Below are positions 55,940 to 64,000 of a DNA stretch of 64,000 bases, piece by piece. The notes below the pieces were generated by a model, which did not search any database, was not told where the DNA came from, and worked only from the letters and a program-made list of their open reading frames with translations. The translations under genes were made by a program, and so were the position numbers. The stretch is taken from the NCBI RefSeq assembly GCF_000010805.1, contig NC_012522.1, positions 6,076,001 to 6,140,000 on the forward strand, in the 5' to 3' direction. The first letter of the stretch is position 1, and each line of letters opens with the position of its first letter. This DNA is from Rhodococcus opacus B4. Its GTDB lineage: Bacteria; Actinomycetota; Actinomycetes; Mycobacteriales; Mycobacteriaceae.

Positions 55940-56605
55940 CTAGTCGAGGACTTCCTCGACGGCCACGTCTTCGGGCGGCCGCGCCATCTCCTGCCGGTAG
56001 TGCCACACCCCGAGGCCAGTGCCGATCACCAGCAGCGTGACCATCCCGACGAGCACCGCAGGCATCAGCCACGACACCCGGTCGAGGAACGAGCCGAAGT
56101 AGAAGCCGATGAGCAGCAGCACCGGCGCCCAGAACACGGCGCCGATGCTGCTGGCGATCGTGTACTTGGTGTGGTTCATCTTGGCCGCACCGGCGACCAG
56201 CGGGCACAGCGTGCGGATCCACGGAATCCAGCGGGCGACGAGGACTGCCCAGAATCCGTGCTTCTCCAGCAGGACATTCACCTTGTGGAGATTGGTGTAG
56301 TTGAGATACTTCCCGCCCTTGCGGGCGTGGATGCGGTTGCCGGTGCGGTGACCGATGACGTATCCCACCTGATTTCCGCAGATGGCGGCGATCATCGCGC
56401 CGACCGACAGCGCCCACACGTGGCCCGTGCCGGAGGCGTGATTGGCCAGCACGATCCCGGCGGTGATCAGCATCGAGTCGCCGGGCAGGAACAGGCCCAG
56501 AATCACGGCGCACTCGATGAACACGAACGTGAGGACGACGACCCAGACCAGCGCTGGACCGGCCGAGACGAGAGGCCCGAAACTGCCTGCTGCCGTGGTG
56601 ACCAT
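55940..56605 (-). CDS. DedA-family membrane protein
   Basis: This 221-residue protein has about five or six hydrophobic segments and DedA/SNARE-associated motifs: FIECAVILGLFLPGDSMLITAG, ICGNQVGYVIGHRTG, and FWAVLVARWIPWIRTLCPLVAG. DedA proteins are now regarded as lipid scramblases or flippases, for example of undecaprenyl phosphate, and support envelope integrity. It lies 25 bases after a second dedA gene on the same strand. Confidence 0.93.
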   Translation of the reverse strand: MVTTAAGSFGPLVSAGPALVWVVVLTFVFIECAVILGLFLPGDSMLITAGIVLANHASGTGHVWALSVGAMIAAICGNQVGYVIGHRTGNRIHARKGGKYLNYTNLHKVNVLLEKHGFWAVLVARWIPWIRTLCPLVAGAAKMNHTKYTIASSIGAVFWAPVLLLIGFYFGSFLDRVSWLMPAVLVGMVTLLVIGTGLGVWHYRQEMARPPEDVAVEEVLD

Positions 56606-56630
56606 CGTCAGTGCGCTACCCCGATCGGTT

Positions 56631-57362
56631 TCAGGAGGTGGGATCGGTGGGGGTGGTGACGGGCTGTGCGTCCTCGGCCGGGGCGCTGTCGTTCTGGCGG
56701 GACTTCAGGATGCGCTTGCCCACCTCGACGATGATCGGCAGGACGGACACGAAGACGATCAGCAGGAAGATGACGTCGACGTTGTCGCGGATGAACTCGA
56801 TCTGACCGAGCAGGTAGCCGAGCAGTGTGACGCCGGCGCCCCACAGGATGCCGCCCACGATGTTGTACGTGAGGAACAGCGAGTACTTCATCCGCGACGC
56901 ACCCGCGACGACCGGCGCGAACGTGCGCACGATCGGGACGAACCGGGCCAGGATGATCGTGATCGGGCCGTGCTTCTCGAAGAAGGCGTGCGACTCGTCG
57001 ATGTACTTCTTCTTGAAGAACCGCGCGTCGTCGGACTTGAACAGGGCGGTCCCGCCCTTGATGCCGATGAAGTAGCCGACCTGGTCGCCGAGGATCGCGG
57101 CGATCGGGATCAGAACCAGGAGCACCCAGAGGGGAGCGAACGGTTCGATCTCCGTCGACTTCGACGCTGCGATGAGTCCCGCGGTGAAGAGGAGCGAGTC
57201 GCCGGGGAGCAGGGGGAACAGCAAACCGGACTCGATGAAGACGACCAGGAGAAGTCCGACGAGCACCCAGGTGCCGAAGGAGTTGAGGAGGTTCACGGGG
57301 TCGAGGAATCCCGGCAACAACGCGAGGTTGGTCACGGAATCCGATGCTGCCTGCACAATCAC
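56631..57362 (-). CDS. DedA-family membrane protein (second copy)
   Basis: This approximately 243-residue paralogue has VFIESGLLFPLLPGDSLLFTAG, LGDQVGYFIGIKGG and ILARFVPIVRTFAPVVAGASRM. The C-terminus is hydrophilic. The start is uncertain: GTG at 57362 or 57356 fits the family length and the GAGG site better than the ATG 44 codons upstream. Two tandem dedA genes next to fba suggest paralogues with different lipid or regulatory roles. M. tuberculosis has one (Rv0364) in the same place. Confidence 0.9.
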   Translation of the reverse strand: MIVQAASDSVTNLALLPGFLDPVNLLNSFGTWVLVGLLLVVFIESGLLFPLLPGDSLLFTAGLIAASKSTEIEPFAPLWVLLVLIPIAAILGDQVGYFIGIKGGTALFKSDDARFFKKKYIDESHAFFEKHGPITIILARFVPIVRTFAPVVAGASRMKYSLFLTYNIVGGILWGAGVTLLGYLLGQIEFIRDNVDVIFLLIVFVSVLPIIVEVGKRILKSRQNDSAPAEDAQPVTTPTDPTS

Positions 57363-57566
57363 GGCCCTCAGCGTACCGGCGTATTCCCCGACTGTCGGAA
57401 TACTGCAGGTCATGGAGTTTCCGCCGGGGTGGCGAAGGGCCGAATCGAGGTGCCACGACAGCCACCGGGAGACGTACGCTAACGGTATTGCCATACTGCA
57501 AGGACCACATCGCGCGCTGCGCTGATCGCGCGCGCCGAAATCGACTCTTTATGGAGGACTGCCGCC

Positions 57567-58601
57567 GTGCCAATCGCGACTCCCGAGGTCTACGCCGAGA
57601 TGCTTGGTCGGGCCAAGGAGCACTCCTTTGCCTTCCCCGCCATCAACTGCACTTCTTCCGAAACCATCAACGCCGCCATCAAGGGCTTCGCGGACGCCGG
57701 CAGTGACGGCATCATCCAGTTCTCGACCGGTGGCGCCGAGTTCGGTTCGGGCCTCGGCGTCAAGGACATGGTGACCGGTGCGGTCGCCCTCGCCGAGTTC
57801 GCTCACGTGATCGCCGCGAAGTACGACGTCACGATCGCCCTGCACACCGACCACTGCCCCAAGGACAAGCTGGACACGTTCGTCCGCCCGCTCCTCGAGA
57901 TCTCGCGCCAGCGCGTCGAGGCCGGCCGCAACCCGCTGTTCCAGTCCCACATGTGGGACGGTTCCGCCGTTCCGATCGACGAGAACCTGGAGATCGCCCA
58001 GGAGCTCCTCGCGAAGGCGAAGGCAGCCAACATCATCCTCGAGGTCGAGATCGGTGTCGTCGGTGGTGAAGAGGACGGCGTGGAAGCCGAGATCAACGAC
58101 AAGCTCTACACCTCGCCCGAGGACTTCGAGAAGACGGTCGACGCGCTCGGCACCGGCGAGAACGGCAAGTACCTGCTGGCTGCCACGTTCGGCAACGTGC
58201 ACGGCGTCTACAAGCCGGGCAACGTGAAGCTGCGTCCCGAGGTGCTCGAGACCGGCCAGAAGGTCGCCGCCGCGAAGCTCGGCCTGTCCGACGGTTCGCA
58301 GCCGTTCGACTTCGTCTTCCACGGCGGATCGGGCTCGCTGAAGTCGGAGATCGAGGCCGCGCTCAACTACGGCGTCGTCAAGATGAACGTCGACACCGAC
58401 ACCCAGTACGCGTTCACCCGCCCGATCGTGGGCCACATGTTCGCCAACTACGACGGCGTGCTGAAGGTCGACGGCGAGGTCGGCAACAAGAAGGTCTACG
58501 ACCCCCGCAGCTACCTGAAGAAGGCCGAGGCCGGCATGACGGCCCGCGTCATCGAGGCCTGCAACGACCTCAAGTCCGCGGGACGTTCCGTCTCCGGATA
58601 G
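57567..58601 (+). CDS. fba: Fructose-bisphosphate aldolase, class II
   Basis: This 344-residue zinc enzyme splits fructose-1,6-bisphosphate into glyceraldehyde-3-phosphate and dihydroxyacetone phosphate. It has the zinc-site ALHTDHCPKDK, GEEDGVE, ATFGNVHGVYKPGNVKL and the phosphate-binding FVFHGGSGS. The length equals that of the M. tuberculosis enzyme. The GTG start has GGAGG nine bases upstream. A perfect hairpin terminator follows. Confidence 0.98.
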   Translation: MPIATPEVYAEMLGRAKEHSFAFPAINCTSSETINAAIKGFADAGSDGIIQFSTGGAEFGSGLGVKDMVTGAVALAEFAHVIAAKYDVTIALHTDHCPKDKLDTFVRPLLEISRQRVEAGRNPLFQSHMWDGSAVPIDENLEIAQELLAKAKAANIILEVEIGVVGGEEDGVEAEINDKLYTSPEDFEKTVDALGTGENGKYLLAATFGNVHGVYKPGNVKLRPEVLETGQKVAAAKLGLSDGSQPFDFVFHGGSGSLKSEIEAALNYGVVKMNVDTDTQYAFTRPIVGHMFANYDGVLKVDGEVGNKKVYDPRSYLKKAEAGMTARVIEACNDLKSAGRSVSG

Positions 58602-58614
58602 GCGCTTCGCGCTC

Positions 58615-58654
58615 GTGCGCCTTTCCGGTAGTTGCAGCTACCGGAAAGGCGCAC
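58615..58654. terminator. Terminator between fba and the Pro/Ala-rich membrane protein
   Basis: A perfect 17-bp inverted repeat (58615-58631 and 58638-58654) with a six-base loop lies between convergent genes. The stem contains CCTTTCCGG. It serves as a bidirectional terminator. Confidence 0.82.
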
Positions 58655-58660
58655 AGTCGT

Positions 58661-59806
58661 TTAGCGGGGGTCGCAGATCTTCCAGGTGCCGTCGACCTTC
58701 TCGAGGTTGAACGTGCGCCACGACTGCTCGCTCGGGTTGGCGGCCGTGTGGGCCTTCACCTGGGCGATGGCCGTGTCACCGGTGATCTGCACCGCGTCGA
58801 CGCCGCCGACCACCGGAATGTTCTGCTGCGTCACCGCGACCTGGTGGACCTCGGCGAAATCCTGATCGGAAATGCCCTGGTAGTACTCGGCGAGGCTGCC
58901 GCAGGTGCTGGTGCGCAGCGTCGCCAGGTCACCCTGGGCGAGGGCAGCGACGAACGTGTCGATCGTTCCCTGCACCTGAGCTTCGGGTGAGTTCTCGGCC
59001 TGGTTGTTGTTGTAGACCACGATCCCGGCGACCGCGATGGCGGCGACGACGATGACGCCCGCGGCGATCGCGGCGAACAGCCATGCCTTTCCGTGTTTCT
59101 TCGCAGGCTTCTCGGCCGCGGCGACGCGCTGCGGCGCGCTCTGCTGGGGTGGCAGCACCCGCTGCGGCGCGGCCTTCGGCGGTGCGGGCGCCGGGCGCGG
59201 GGGAGCGGGCGGCGGGGGAACGGGGCGCGAGTTCTGGGGCGGCTGAGCCGGGTTCGGCCGAGACTGATTAGCCGGGGCGGCGGCGGGCCGGGGCGGCGGA
59301 GGCGTCATGGGGATGGCGACGGTCTCCGCGTCGGATGCCGGCTTCGATTGCCCCTGTGGCTTCGGGTTCTGGGCGGCCGGCGGGCGCTGCATCTTCACCG
59401 TCGCGGCCTCGGGCGTGGACGGTGCGCCCGCCTGCGTGGGGATCGCCGTCGTGGCCGCCTCGGACGCCTTCGCCTCCCGTTTCGCTGCCTGCGGGCGCGG
59501 TGCCGGCGGCTTGGGCAGTGGGGACTGCGGCTCGGCGGGCTTGTCCGCCGCCTGCTCGGGGGTCTTCTTCTGTGGAGGCTTCGGCTCGGGCGACTTCGGT
59601 GCGGTGGGCTCGGCGTCCGGCGCCGGCTTGACGTCCTGCGCCGCCTTTGCGGCCTGCGCGGGCTTCTCGGCCTGGGCAGGCTGCGAGGACTTCGCAGGCT
59701 TCGCGGTCGCGTCGGCCTTGCCTGCGGTGGTGTCGGCCGCGGCCGGACCGGACGATGCGTCCGTGGCCGGCTTCTGAGTCGATTCGTCTTTCTTCGGGTC
59801 CTGCAC
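58661..59806 (-). CDS. Membrane protein with Pro/Ala/Lys-rich N-terminus and DUF4878-like domain
   Basis: This 381-residue protein has a disordered N-terminal region (about 1-240) of proline, alanine, lysine and glutamine. One membrane helix (about 245-270) follows. The extracellular domain (about 280-381, with VQGTIDTFVAALAQGDLATLRTSTCG and WKICDPR) is like the DUF4878/lumazine-binding-type domain of Rv0361. Two cysteines could pair outside. The GTG at 59806 has GAGGGG six bases upstream. Function is unknown; the composition suggests cell-wall spanning. Confidence 0.8.
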   Translation of the reverse strand: MQDPKKDESTQKPATDASSGPAAADTTAGKADATAKPAKSSQPAQAEKPAQAAKAAQDVKPAPDAEPTAPKSPEPKPPQKKTPEQAADKPAEPQSPLPKPPAPRPQAAKREAKASEAATTAIPTQAGAPSTPEAATVKMQRPPAAQNPKPQGQSKPASDAETVAIPMTPPPPRPAAAPANQSRPNPAQPPQNSRPVPPPPAPPRPAPAPPKAAPQRVLPPQQSAPQRVAAAEKPAKKHGKAWLFAAIAAGVIVVAAIAVAGIVVYNNNQAENSPEAQVQGTIDTFVAALAQGDLATLRTSTCGSLAEYYQGISDQDFAEVHQVAVTQQNIPVVGGVDAVQITGDTAIAQVKAHTAANPSEQSWRTFNLEKVDGTWKICDPR

Positions 59807-59944
59807 GCGCTGCCCCTCGGTCTGCAGAGAAATGAACGTTGGAGGCAGCCTAACGACATCGCGAGTCATCGGAGACCACGCCAGGGCGCGTCGCGGACGC
59901 GGGCCGACGCACAGACGTCGCCGCGGCGGGGGCACAATAGGCGC

Positions 59945-60361
59945 ATGACGTCTTTCGGTGACCTTCTCGGACCACAGCCCACGCTGCTTCCCGGGGACGA
60001 CGAGGCCGAGTCGGCCCTGTTGAACCACGAGGATCCGGCTTCCGTCGCAGCCTCCCATCCCACCGCATCCATCGCGTGGGCCTACCTGGCCGAGGCCGCC
60101 CTCGACGCCGACCAGACCATCACGGCCTACGCCTACGCGCGCACCGGGTACCACCGTGGCCTGGACCAGTTGCGTCGCAACGGCTGGAAGGGTTTCGGCC
60201 CCGTTCCCTACGGTCACGAACCCAACCGCGGTTTCCTCCGCTGCGTCGCCGTCCTGGCGAAGGCGGCGAAGGCGATCGGCGAAACGGACGAGTACGCGCG
60301 GTGCCTCGACCTGCTCGAGGACTGCGATCCCCGAGCCGCCGAAGCGCTTGGCGTCGGTTAA
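59945..60361 (+). CDS. DUF3151 family protein
   Basis: The 138-residue protein matches DUF3151, conserved in mycobacteria and relatives (Rv0360c type): LLGPQPTLLPGDDEAE, ASHPTASIAWAYLAEAAL and GYHRGLDQLRRNGWKGFGPVPYGHEPNRGFLRC follow in order as family features. It is soluble and helical, perhaps a TPR-like fold. No function is known. It is divergent from the DUF4878-like gene and its end overlaps the start proposed for the next gene. Confidence 0.88.
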   Translation: MTSFGDLLGPQPTLLPGDDEAESALLNHEDPASVAASHPTASIAWAYLAEAALDADQTITAYAYARTGYHRGLDQLRRNGWKGFGPVPYGHEPNRGFLRCVAVLAKAAKAIGETDEYARCLDLLEDCDPRAAEALGVG

Positions 60362-61493
60362 CGCCCTCAGCACGGCGAAAGTCCGCGGCCGGGACGGGCT
60401 GAAGACCTCGGTCCACCGACTGCGGGTGTCGGCGCTGCCCATCCTGCAGTGCGCGATCGCGGCCGGTGCCGCGTGGTGGGTGGCGACGGTGGTGATCGGT
60501 CACACGACGCCGTTCTTCGCACCCATCGCCGCGGTGGTGTCGCTGGGGCTGTCGCTCGGCGCCCGCCTGCGTCGTTCCGTCGAGTTGGTGGCCGGTGTCA
60601 CGATCGGGATCGGGGTCGGCGACCTCATCGTCTCCGTCATCGGGAGCGGCACCTGGCAGATCACCCTCGTCGTCATGCTGGCGATGTCCGCGGCGGTCCT
60701 GCTGAACAGCGGACCGATCTTCTCGATGCAGGCGGGCAACTCCGCGGTGCTCGTGGCGACGCTGCTGCCTCCCGGCGGCGCCGCGGGAATCAACCGCATG
60801 GTGGACGCCCTGACCGGTGGTCTGGTGGGCATCGCCGTCGTCGCACTGATTCCCACGCATCCGGTGGGGCGGGCGCGCAAGTACGCCGCGAACGTCCTCG
60901 GGACGGCGTCCGAGGTGATGCAGTTGGTGGCCGACGGATTGGTGGCCAACGACGACAAGCCCATCGAGGAGGCGCTGCAGAAGGCGCGGGCAACGCAGGC
61001 GTCCATCGATACGCTGCGGACCCACCTCGCGGGCGGCCGCGAGATCAGCCGCATCTCGCCGCTGTACTGGAACACCCGCGGCAGGCTCGAGCGACTCACC
61101 GCGGCCGCGGACCCACTCGACAACGCGCTCCGCAATATCAGGGTGCTGGCACGGCGGTCGCTCACGCTGGTGCGTGACGACGAGATTCTCAACCCACGGC
61201 TCGTCGACCAGGTGGAGAAGCTCGCCCACGCGCTGGAAACCCTTCGGCAGATGGCGCTCGCGGACCCCGGTCAGCAACCCGACCAGGCCGAGGCGGCGCG
61301 GGTACTGCGGTCGGTGGCGTCCGGGTTGAAACCCGAACTGGTGGAGAACGCGGGCCTGTCGGCCACCGTCGTCTTCGCGCAGATCCGGTCGCTGACCGTC
61401 GACCTTCTGCAGGTCGCAGGGCTGAAACGCATCTCGGCCATCGCGACCCTGCCGCCGACGGTGGAGAAACCGGCGTATCGTCCCGAACTCTGA
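60348..61493 (+). CDS. FUSC/aromatic-acid-exporter-like membrane protein
   Basis: This approximately 381-residue protein has about six membrane segments in its first half (VSALPILQCAIAAGAAWWVATVVIG and later) and a helical cytoplasmic half. The pattern fits the FUSC/ArAE group of putative exporters. The start is unclear: TTG at 60348 overlaps the DUF3151 stop, and GTG at 60426 would lose little. It is probably co-transcribed with DUF3151. Substrate unknown. Confidence 0.75.
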   Translation: MASVNALSTAKVRGRDGLKTSVHRLRVSALPILQCAIAAGAAWWVATVVIGHTTPFFAPIAAVVSLGLSLGARLRRSVELVAGVTIGIGVGDLIVSVIGSGTWQITLVVMLAMSAAVLLNSGPIFSMQAGNSAVLVATLLPPGGAAGINRMVDALTGGLVGIAVVALIPTHPVGRARKYAANVLGTASEVMQLVADGLVANDDKPIEEALQKARATQASIDTLRTHLAGGREISRISPLYWNTRGRLERLTAAADPLDNALRNIRVLARRSLTLVRDDEILNPRLVDQVEKLAHALETLRQMALADPGQQPDQAEAARVLRSVASGLKPELVENAGLSATVVFAQIRSLTVDLLQVAGLKRISAIATLPPTVEKPAYRPEL

Positions 61494-61509
61494 CCTCCCG
61501 AGCGCGCTG

Positions 61510-61538
61510 TTGAACATATGCGCATGTACGCATATGAT
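61510..61538 (+). promoter_or_regulatory. Promoter with embedded palindromic operator before the CDF exporter
   Basis: TTGAAC (61510-61515) and TATGAT (61533-61538) with a 17-base spacer form a near-ideal sigma-70 promoter. A perfect palindrome CATATGCG-N6-CGCATATG (61515-61536) spans the spacer. ArsR/SmtB-type metal sensors bind such imperfect 12-2-12 sites, so a metal-responsive repressor encoded elsewhere probably controls it. Confidence 0.75.
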
Positions 61539-61565
61539 CGGCACAACTCGGGAGGAGGCTCACGC

Positions 61566-62492
61566 ATGGGAGTCGGTCACGGACATTCGCACGGCCACAC
61601 ACAAGGTGCCGGTGAGGTAGGCCCGTCACGGGGGCGGATCCGCCGCATGGTGATCGCCCTCGTCATCCTTCTCGCGTTCCTGGTCCTCGAGGTCGTCGTC
61701 GGTCTGACCGTCAACTCGCTGTCGCTGCTCGCCGACGCCGGGCACATGCTGACCGACGTCGTCGGAATGTCGATGGGCCTCGTCGCCCTCCTCCTCGCTC
61801 GCAAGGGCAGTGCCACCGCCGCCCGGACCTTCGGCTGGCACCGCGCCGAAGTGCTCACGGCCATGGCCAACGCCGCGATGCTGCTCGCCGTCGCGATCTG
61901 GGTGTTCTACGAGGCCATCTCCCGCATCGGCGACGCCCCCGAACTTCCCGGCATGGCGCTGATCCTCACCGCGTCCGTCGGTCTCGCCGCGAACCTCGTG
62001 GTGATGCTCATGCTGCGCGCCGATTCCAAGGACAGCCTGGCCGTCCGCGGTGCCTACCTCGAAGTGCTCGCGGACGCCGTCGGCAGCGTCGGCGTGCTCA
62101 TCGCCGGCGGCGTCGTGCTGGCGTTCGGCTGGAGCTACGCCGACATCATCGTCGGTGTCCTCATCTCGCTGTGGGTGGTGCCGCGGGCGATGAAACTCGC
62201 TGCCGCGTCACTGCGCATCCTCACCCAGGCCTCACCGGAGGACGTCGACGTGGAATCGGTGCAGGCCGACCTCGAGGCGCTACCCGGAGTCACCGGCGTG
62301 CACGACCTCCACGTGTGGACCCTCACCACCGGAATGGACGTGGCCACCGTCCACCTCACCACCGACGCCGACTCGTCCGTCGTCCTCGAGGCGGCTCGGA
62401 CCGTCCTCGAGAGCCACCACCTGTCGCACGCGACCGTGCAGGTCGAGTCCACCGCCAACGGACGGCACTGCGCCGAGAACGTCACCTGGTAG
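61566..62492 (+). CDS. Cation diffusion facilitator (CDF) metal exporter, ZitB/CzcD-like
   Basis: This 308-residue membrane protein has six membrane segments and a His-rich N-terminus (HGHSHGH). The metal-site pattern includes LLADAGHMLTD and LEVLADAVGS, with a C-terminal cytoplasmic domain (GVTGVHDLHVWTLTTGMDVATVHL) typical of CDF regulation. It exports zinc, cadmium or cobalt in exchange for protons. The ATG at 61566 has GGAGG upstream. A promoter with a palindromic operator lies just before it. Confidence 0.95.
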   Translation: MGVGHGHSHGHTQGAGEVGPSRGRIRRMVIALVILLAFLVLEVVVGLTVNSLSLLADAGHMLTDVVGMSMGLVALLLARKGSATAARTFGWHRAEVLTAMANAAMLLAVAIWVFYEAISRIGDAPELPGMALILTASVGLAANLVVMLMLRADSKDSLAVRGAYLEVLADAVGSVGVLIAGGVVLAFGWSYADIIVGVLISLWVVPRAMKLAAASLRILTQASPEDVDVESVQADLEALPGVTGVHDLHVWTLTTGMDVATVHLTTDADSSVVLEAARTVLESHHLSHATVQVESTANGRHCAENVTW

Positions 62493-62559
62493 ACCCTGTC
62501 TGTTTCGTCCGGTATCGCGGCGGGAAATCGTTGTGGGACGACTCACGGAAGGGAACACC

Positions 62560-62964
62560 ATGTCCACTCTCGCAGCGTTCGCACGACCCGCCGCCATCGC
62601 CGCACTCGGTGCGGCCGCCCTCTTCGCAGCACCCGCCGCCGCCTCCGCCGCGCCGTTCATGCCCGATCCGCTGGCGAACTGCAAGCCGGCCGCGACACTG
62701 GATGTCGAGAAGGAGGGCAACCAGGTCGAGTGGGAGTTCGAGGGGCCGACAGATGCGACCACCGACGCCCAGGTGACCTACCTGAACATCGGCCAGGCAC
62801 CGACGATCGGCACGTCCGGGCCGCTGACGAACGGTGACGGTGTCGATAAGGAACTCCCGGGCTTCACCGCCCATCTTATTCCCGGCGGGACCTACGATCC
62901 GGACGGCCCGAAGGGGCCTCTCGCCGCCTGCACCCTCGGATTCGGATTCGCCGTCACGCAGTGA
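62560..62964 (+). CDS. Secreted protein of unknown function
   Basis: The 134-residue product has a signal peptide (about 1-34, alanine-rich, cleavage before APFMPDPLAN). A mature part of about 100 residues with two cysteines (CKPA, ACTLGFGFAVTQ) follows. The mature region is mostly strand-like. GGAAGGGAA precedes the ATG. No family is recognised. It is convergent with the PPOX-fold gene, with a three-base gap. Confidence 0.68.
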   Translation: MSTLAAFARPAAIAALGAAALFAAPAAASAAPFMPDPLANCKPAATLDVEKEGNQVEWEFEGPTDATTDAQVTYLNIGQAPTIGTSGPLTNGDGVDKELPGFTAHLIPGGTYDPDGPKGPLAACTLGFGFAVTQ

Positions 62965-62967
62965 CCG

Positions 62968-63429
62968 TCATTTGGTGAACCGGGTGACCCCGGCGCCCGG
63001 CCGCCACAGGTCGACGTACAGATGTTCGCCGTCGACGGTGGTGTGCACCACCTCGTCGAGGTCGAGTTCGAAGACGTCCGCCTCGGGGATCTCGTCGGGG
63101 TAGTGCTTGAGGATCTGCAGTTTCCGTTCGCCGAGGATCTCCCGGGCGCGGCCGCTGATCTTGGCGTCGCCGCCCTCCATCGTGTGGTGACCGGGGTTGC
63201 TGTGGAGGGAGTACCGCGGATCGCGTTGCAGGTCCTGCACTTTCCGCGCGCCGACCATCGAGCCGAGCAGCAGTGCGCCCTCGTGGAACTCGACCTCGGT
63301 GCCGCTCACCCGCGGCGAGCCGTCCTTGCGGAGCGTCGCCAGCACGTGGTGCTTGTGCGCCTCGAAGCGCGCGGCGACGGCCTTGGCGAGGTCGGGTGCT
63401 TCGGTCTCGAACTGCGTCCAGTTGGTCAT
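62968..63429 (-). CDS. Pyridoxamine-phosphate-oxidase-fold (F420/FMN) family protein
   Basis: This 153-residue split-barrel protein has VLATLRKDGSPRVSGTEVEF and GSMVGARKVQDLQRDPRYSLH, typical of the flavin- or F420-binding PPOX group. It may be an F420-dependent reductase or simply a flavin-binding protein. The ATG at 63429 is divergent from a WYL regulator, with an inverted repeat between. Confidence 0.85.
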   Translation of the reverse strand: MTNWTQFETEAPDLAKAVAARFEAHKHHVLATLRKDGSPRVSGTEVEFHEGALLLGSMVGARKVQDLQRDPRYSLHSNPGHHTMEGGDAKISGRAREILGERKLQILKHYPDEIPEADVFELDLDEVVHTTVDGEHLYVDLWRPGAGVTRFTK

Positions 63430-63451
63430 GCCGACCAGTGTGCGCCCCTAC

Positions 63452-63472
63452 CCCTGACATCTACTGTCAGGG
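63452..63472. promoter_or_regulatory. Operator between PPOX-fold gene and WYL regulator
   Basis: CCCTGACA-N5-TGTCAGGG is a perfect 8-bp inverted repeat midway in the 63-base divergent region. WYL/YafY-type regulators commonly bind such a site to control themselves and the divergent gene. Confidence 0.65.
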
Positions 63473-63492
63473 ATTTTCTCTAGACTCGGAGG

Positions 63493-64000
63493 ATGCGTTC
63501 GAGTCGGCTCGTCGAGGTGATGCTGCGGCTGGAGGGCAGTCGCGGGGCCACCGCTCAGCAACTGGCGGACGAGCTGGGCGTCTCGGTCCGCACGGTGTAT
63601 CGCGACGTCACGGCCTTGTCGGCGGCGGGGGTCCCGTTGTGGACGGAAAGCGGACCGGGAGGCGGGATCCGGTTGCTGGACGGCTGGCAGTCGAAACTCG
63701 GCGGCATGACGGGGGAGGAGACGTCCGCGTTGATGTTGCTCGGGGTCCCGTCGATCGCGGACGATCTCGGTCTTCGCGACGTCACCGCGGCGGCGCAGTC
63801 GAAGTTGCTGGGGGCGTTGCCGGTCCCGCTGCGGGCCGGGGCGCAGCTGTGGCGGGACCGGCTCTACGTCGACGCTCCCGGTTGGTTCGACGGGCCACGC
63901 GACAACGGCGACCTCCCGGTGGTCGCGTCCGCGGTGCTCGAGGGGCGGCGACTGGGCATTCGCTACCGCAAGGGGAACCGTTCGACGGCAAGAACACTCG
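63493..64000 (+). CDS. WYL-domain (YafY-type) transcriptional regulator, 3' truncated by window edge
   Basis: The first 169 residues show a DeoR-like winged helix (RGATAQQLADELGVSVRTVYRDV) followed by the wing-like GPGGGIRL. The WYL-type middle region begins at the end of the window. Such regulators respond to small ligands, often nucleotides. GGAGG lies just before the ATG at 63493. It is divergent from the PPOX-fold gene with a palindrome between. The C-terminus lies outside. Confidence 0.85.
   Translation, partial: MRSSRLVEVMLRLEGSRGATAQQLADELGVSVRTVYRDVTALSAAGVPLWTESGPGGGIRLLDGWQSKLGGMTGEETSALMLLGVPSIADDLGLRDVTAAAQSKLLGALPVPLRAGAQLWRDRLYVDAPGWFDGPRDNGDLPVVASAVLEGRRLGIRYRKGNRSTARTL

Noticed and set aside
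57363-57494. N-terminal extension of the second DedA protein from the upstream ATG
   Set aside because: The added residues have no DedA similarity and no ribosome site; a GTG start fits the family length.

Overview
The window is high-GC actinobacterial DNA from a mycolic-acid-containing genus, most likely Rhodococcus (jostii/opacus type). This rests on codon use, frequent GTG starts, ATGA/GTGA overlaps, HAIR-type HspR operators and an antigen-85-like esterase. Gene content also tracks the Mycobacterium tuberculosis dnaK-to-fba-to-pyrE-to-clpB neighbourhood (roughly Rv0350-Rv0385). The species assignment is inference; no database was searched.

Layout. (1) 1-2195: two dynamin-like GTPase genes, the first cut by the window edge. 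(2) 2192-3958: an IS200/IS605-type element with divergent tnpA and tnpB; tnpB has no stop codon of its own. (3) 3959-18346: a galactoside island. A leftward operon carries GH42 beta-galactosidase, a DeoR-type regulator, galT, galK, a sugar-importer ATPase, galE (with a one-base frameshift) and a DUF2252 gene. The divergent rightward operon carries a solute-binding lipoprotein, two permeases and a GH36 alpha-galactosidase. Together they import alpha- and beta-galactosides, hydrolyse them and feed galactose into the Leloir pathway. An AT-rich inverted repeat lies between the two operons. (4) 18414-20105: a DinB-like protein, a tiny secreted three-repeat protein and a membrane protein. (5) 20379-24487: dnaK-grpE-dnaJ-hspR behind HAIR operators; clpB at 36540 has its own HAIR site, so one repressor probably controls both.

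(6) 24576-31819: a small ORF and a secreted protein, a NarL-type two-component system, a stress/detoxification run (PfpI-like, zinc alcohol dehydrogenase, ChaB-like, CinA-like) and an acyl-CoA ligase. (7) 31931-35140: two globin-reductase fusions flanking a stand-alone reductase. (8) 35290-42558: antigen-85-like esterase, clpB, two low-complexity membrane proteins, an SDR and pyrE. (9) 42616-47598: MFS exporter with MarR regulator, then a Baeyer-Villiger-type monooxygenase with an SRPBCC partner, then an ArsR/SRPBCC pair. (10) 47615-54392: DUF1992, a BenE-type transporter with a strong palindrome upstream, a butyrolactone-receptor-like TetR, a YhhN protein, a lipoprotein, a TrmH methyltransferase and a GH76 enzyme. 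(11) 54460-64000: an FMN monooxygenase, two DedA proteins, class II aldolase, a Pro/Ala-rich membrane protein, DUF3151, a FUSC-like membrane protein, a CDF metal exporter with an operator inside its promoter, a secreted protein, and a divergent PPOX-fold/WYL regulator pair cut by the window end.

No tRNA, rRNA, CRISPR array or prophage was seen. Several gene ends carry long, nearly perfect inverted repeats that look like terminators, and some share arm sequences.
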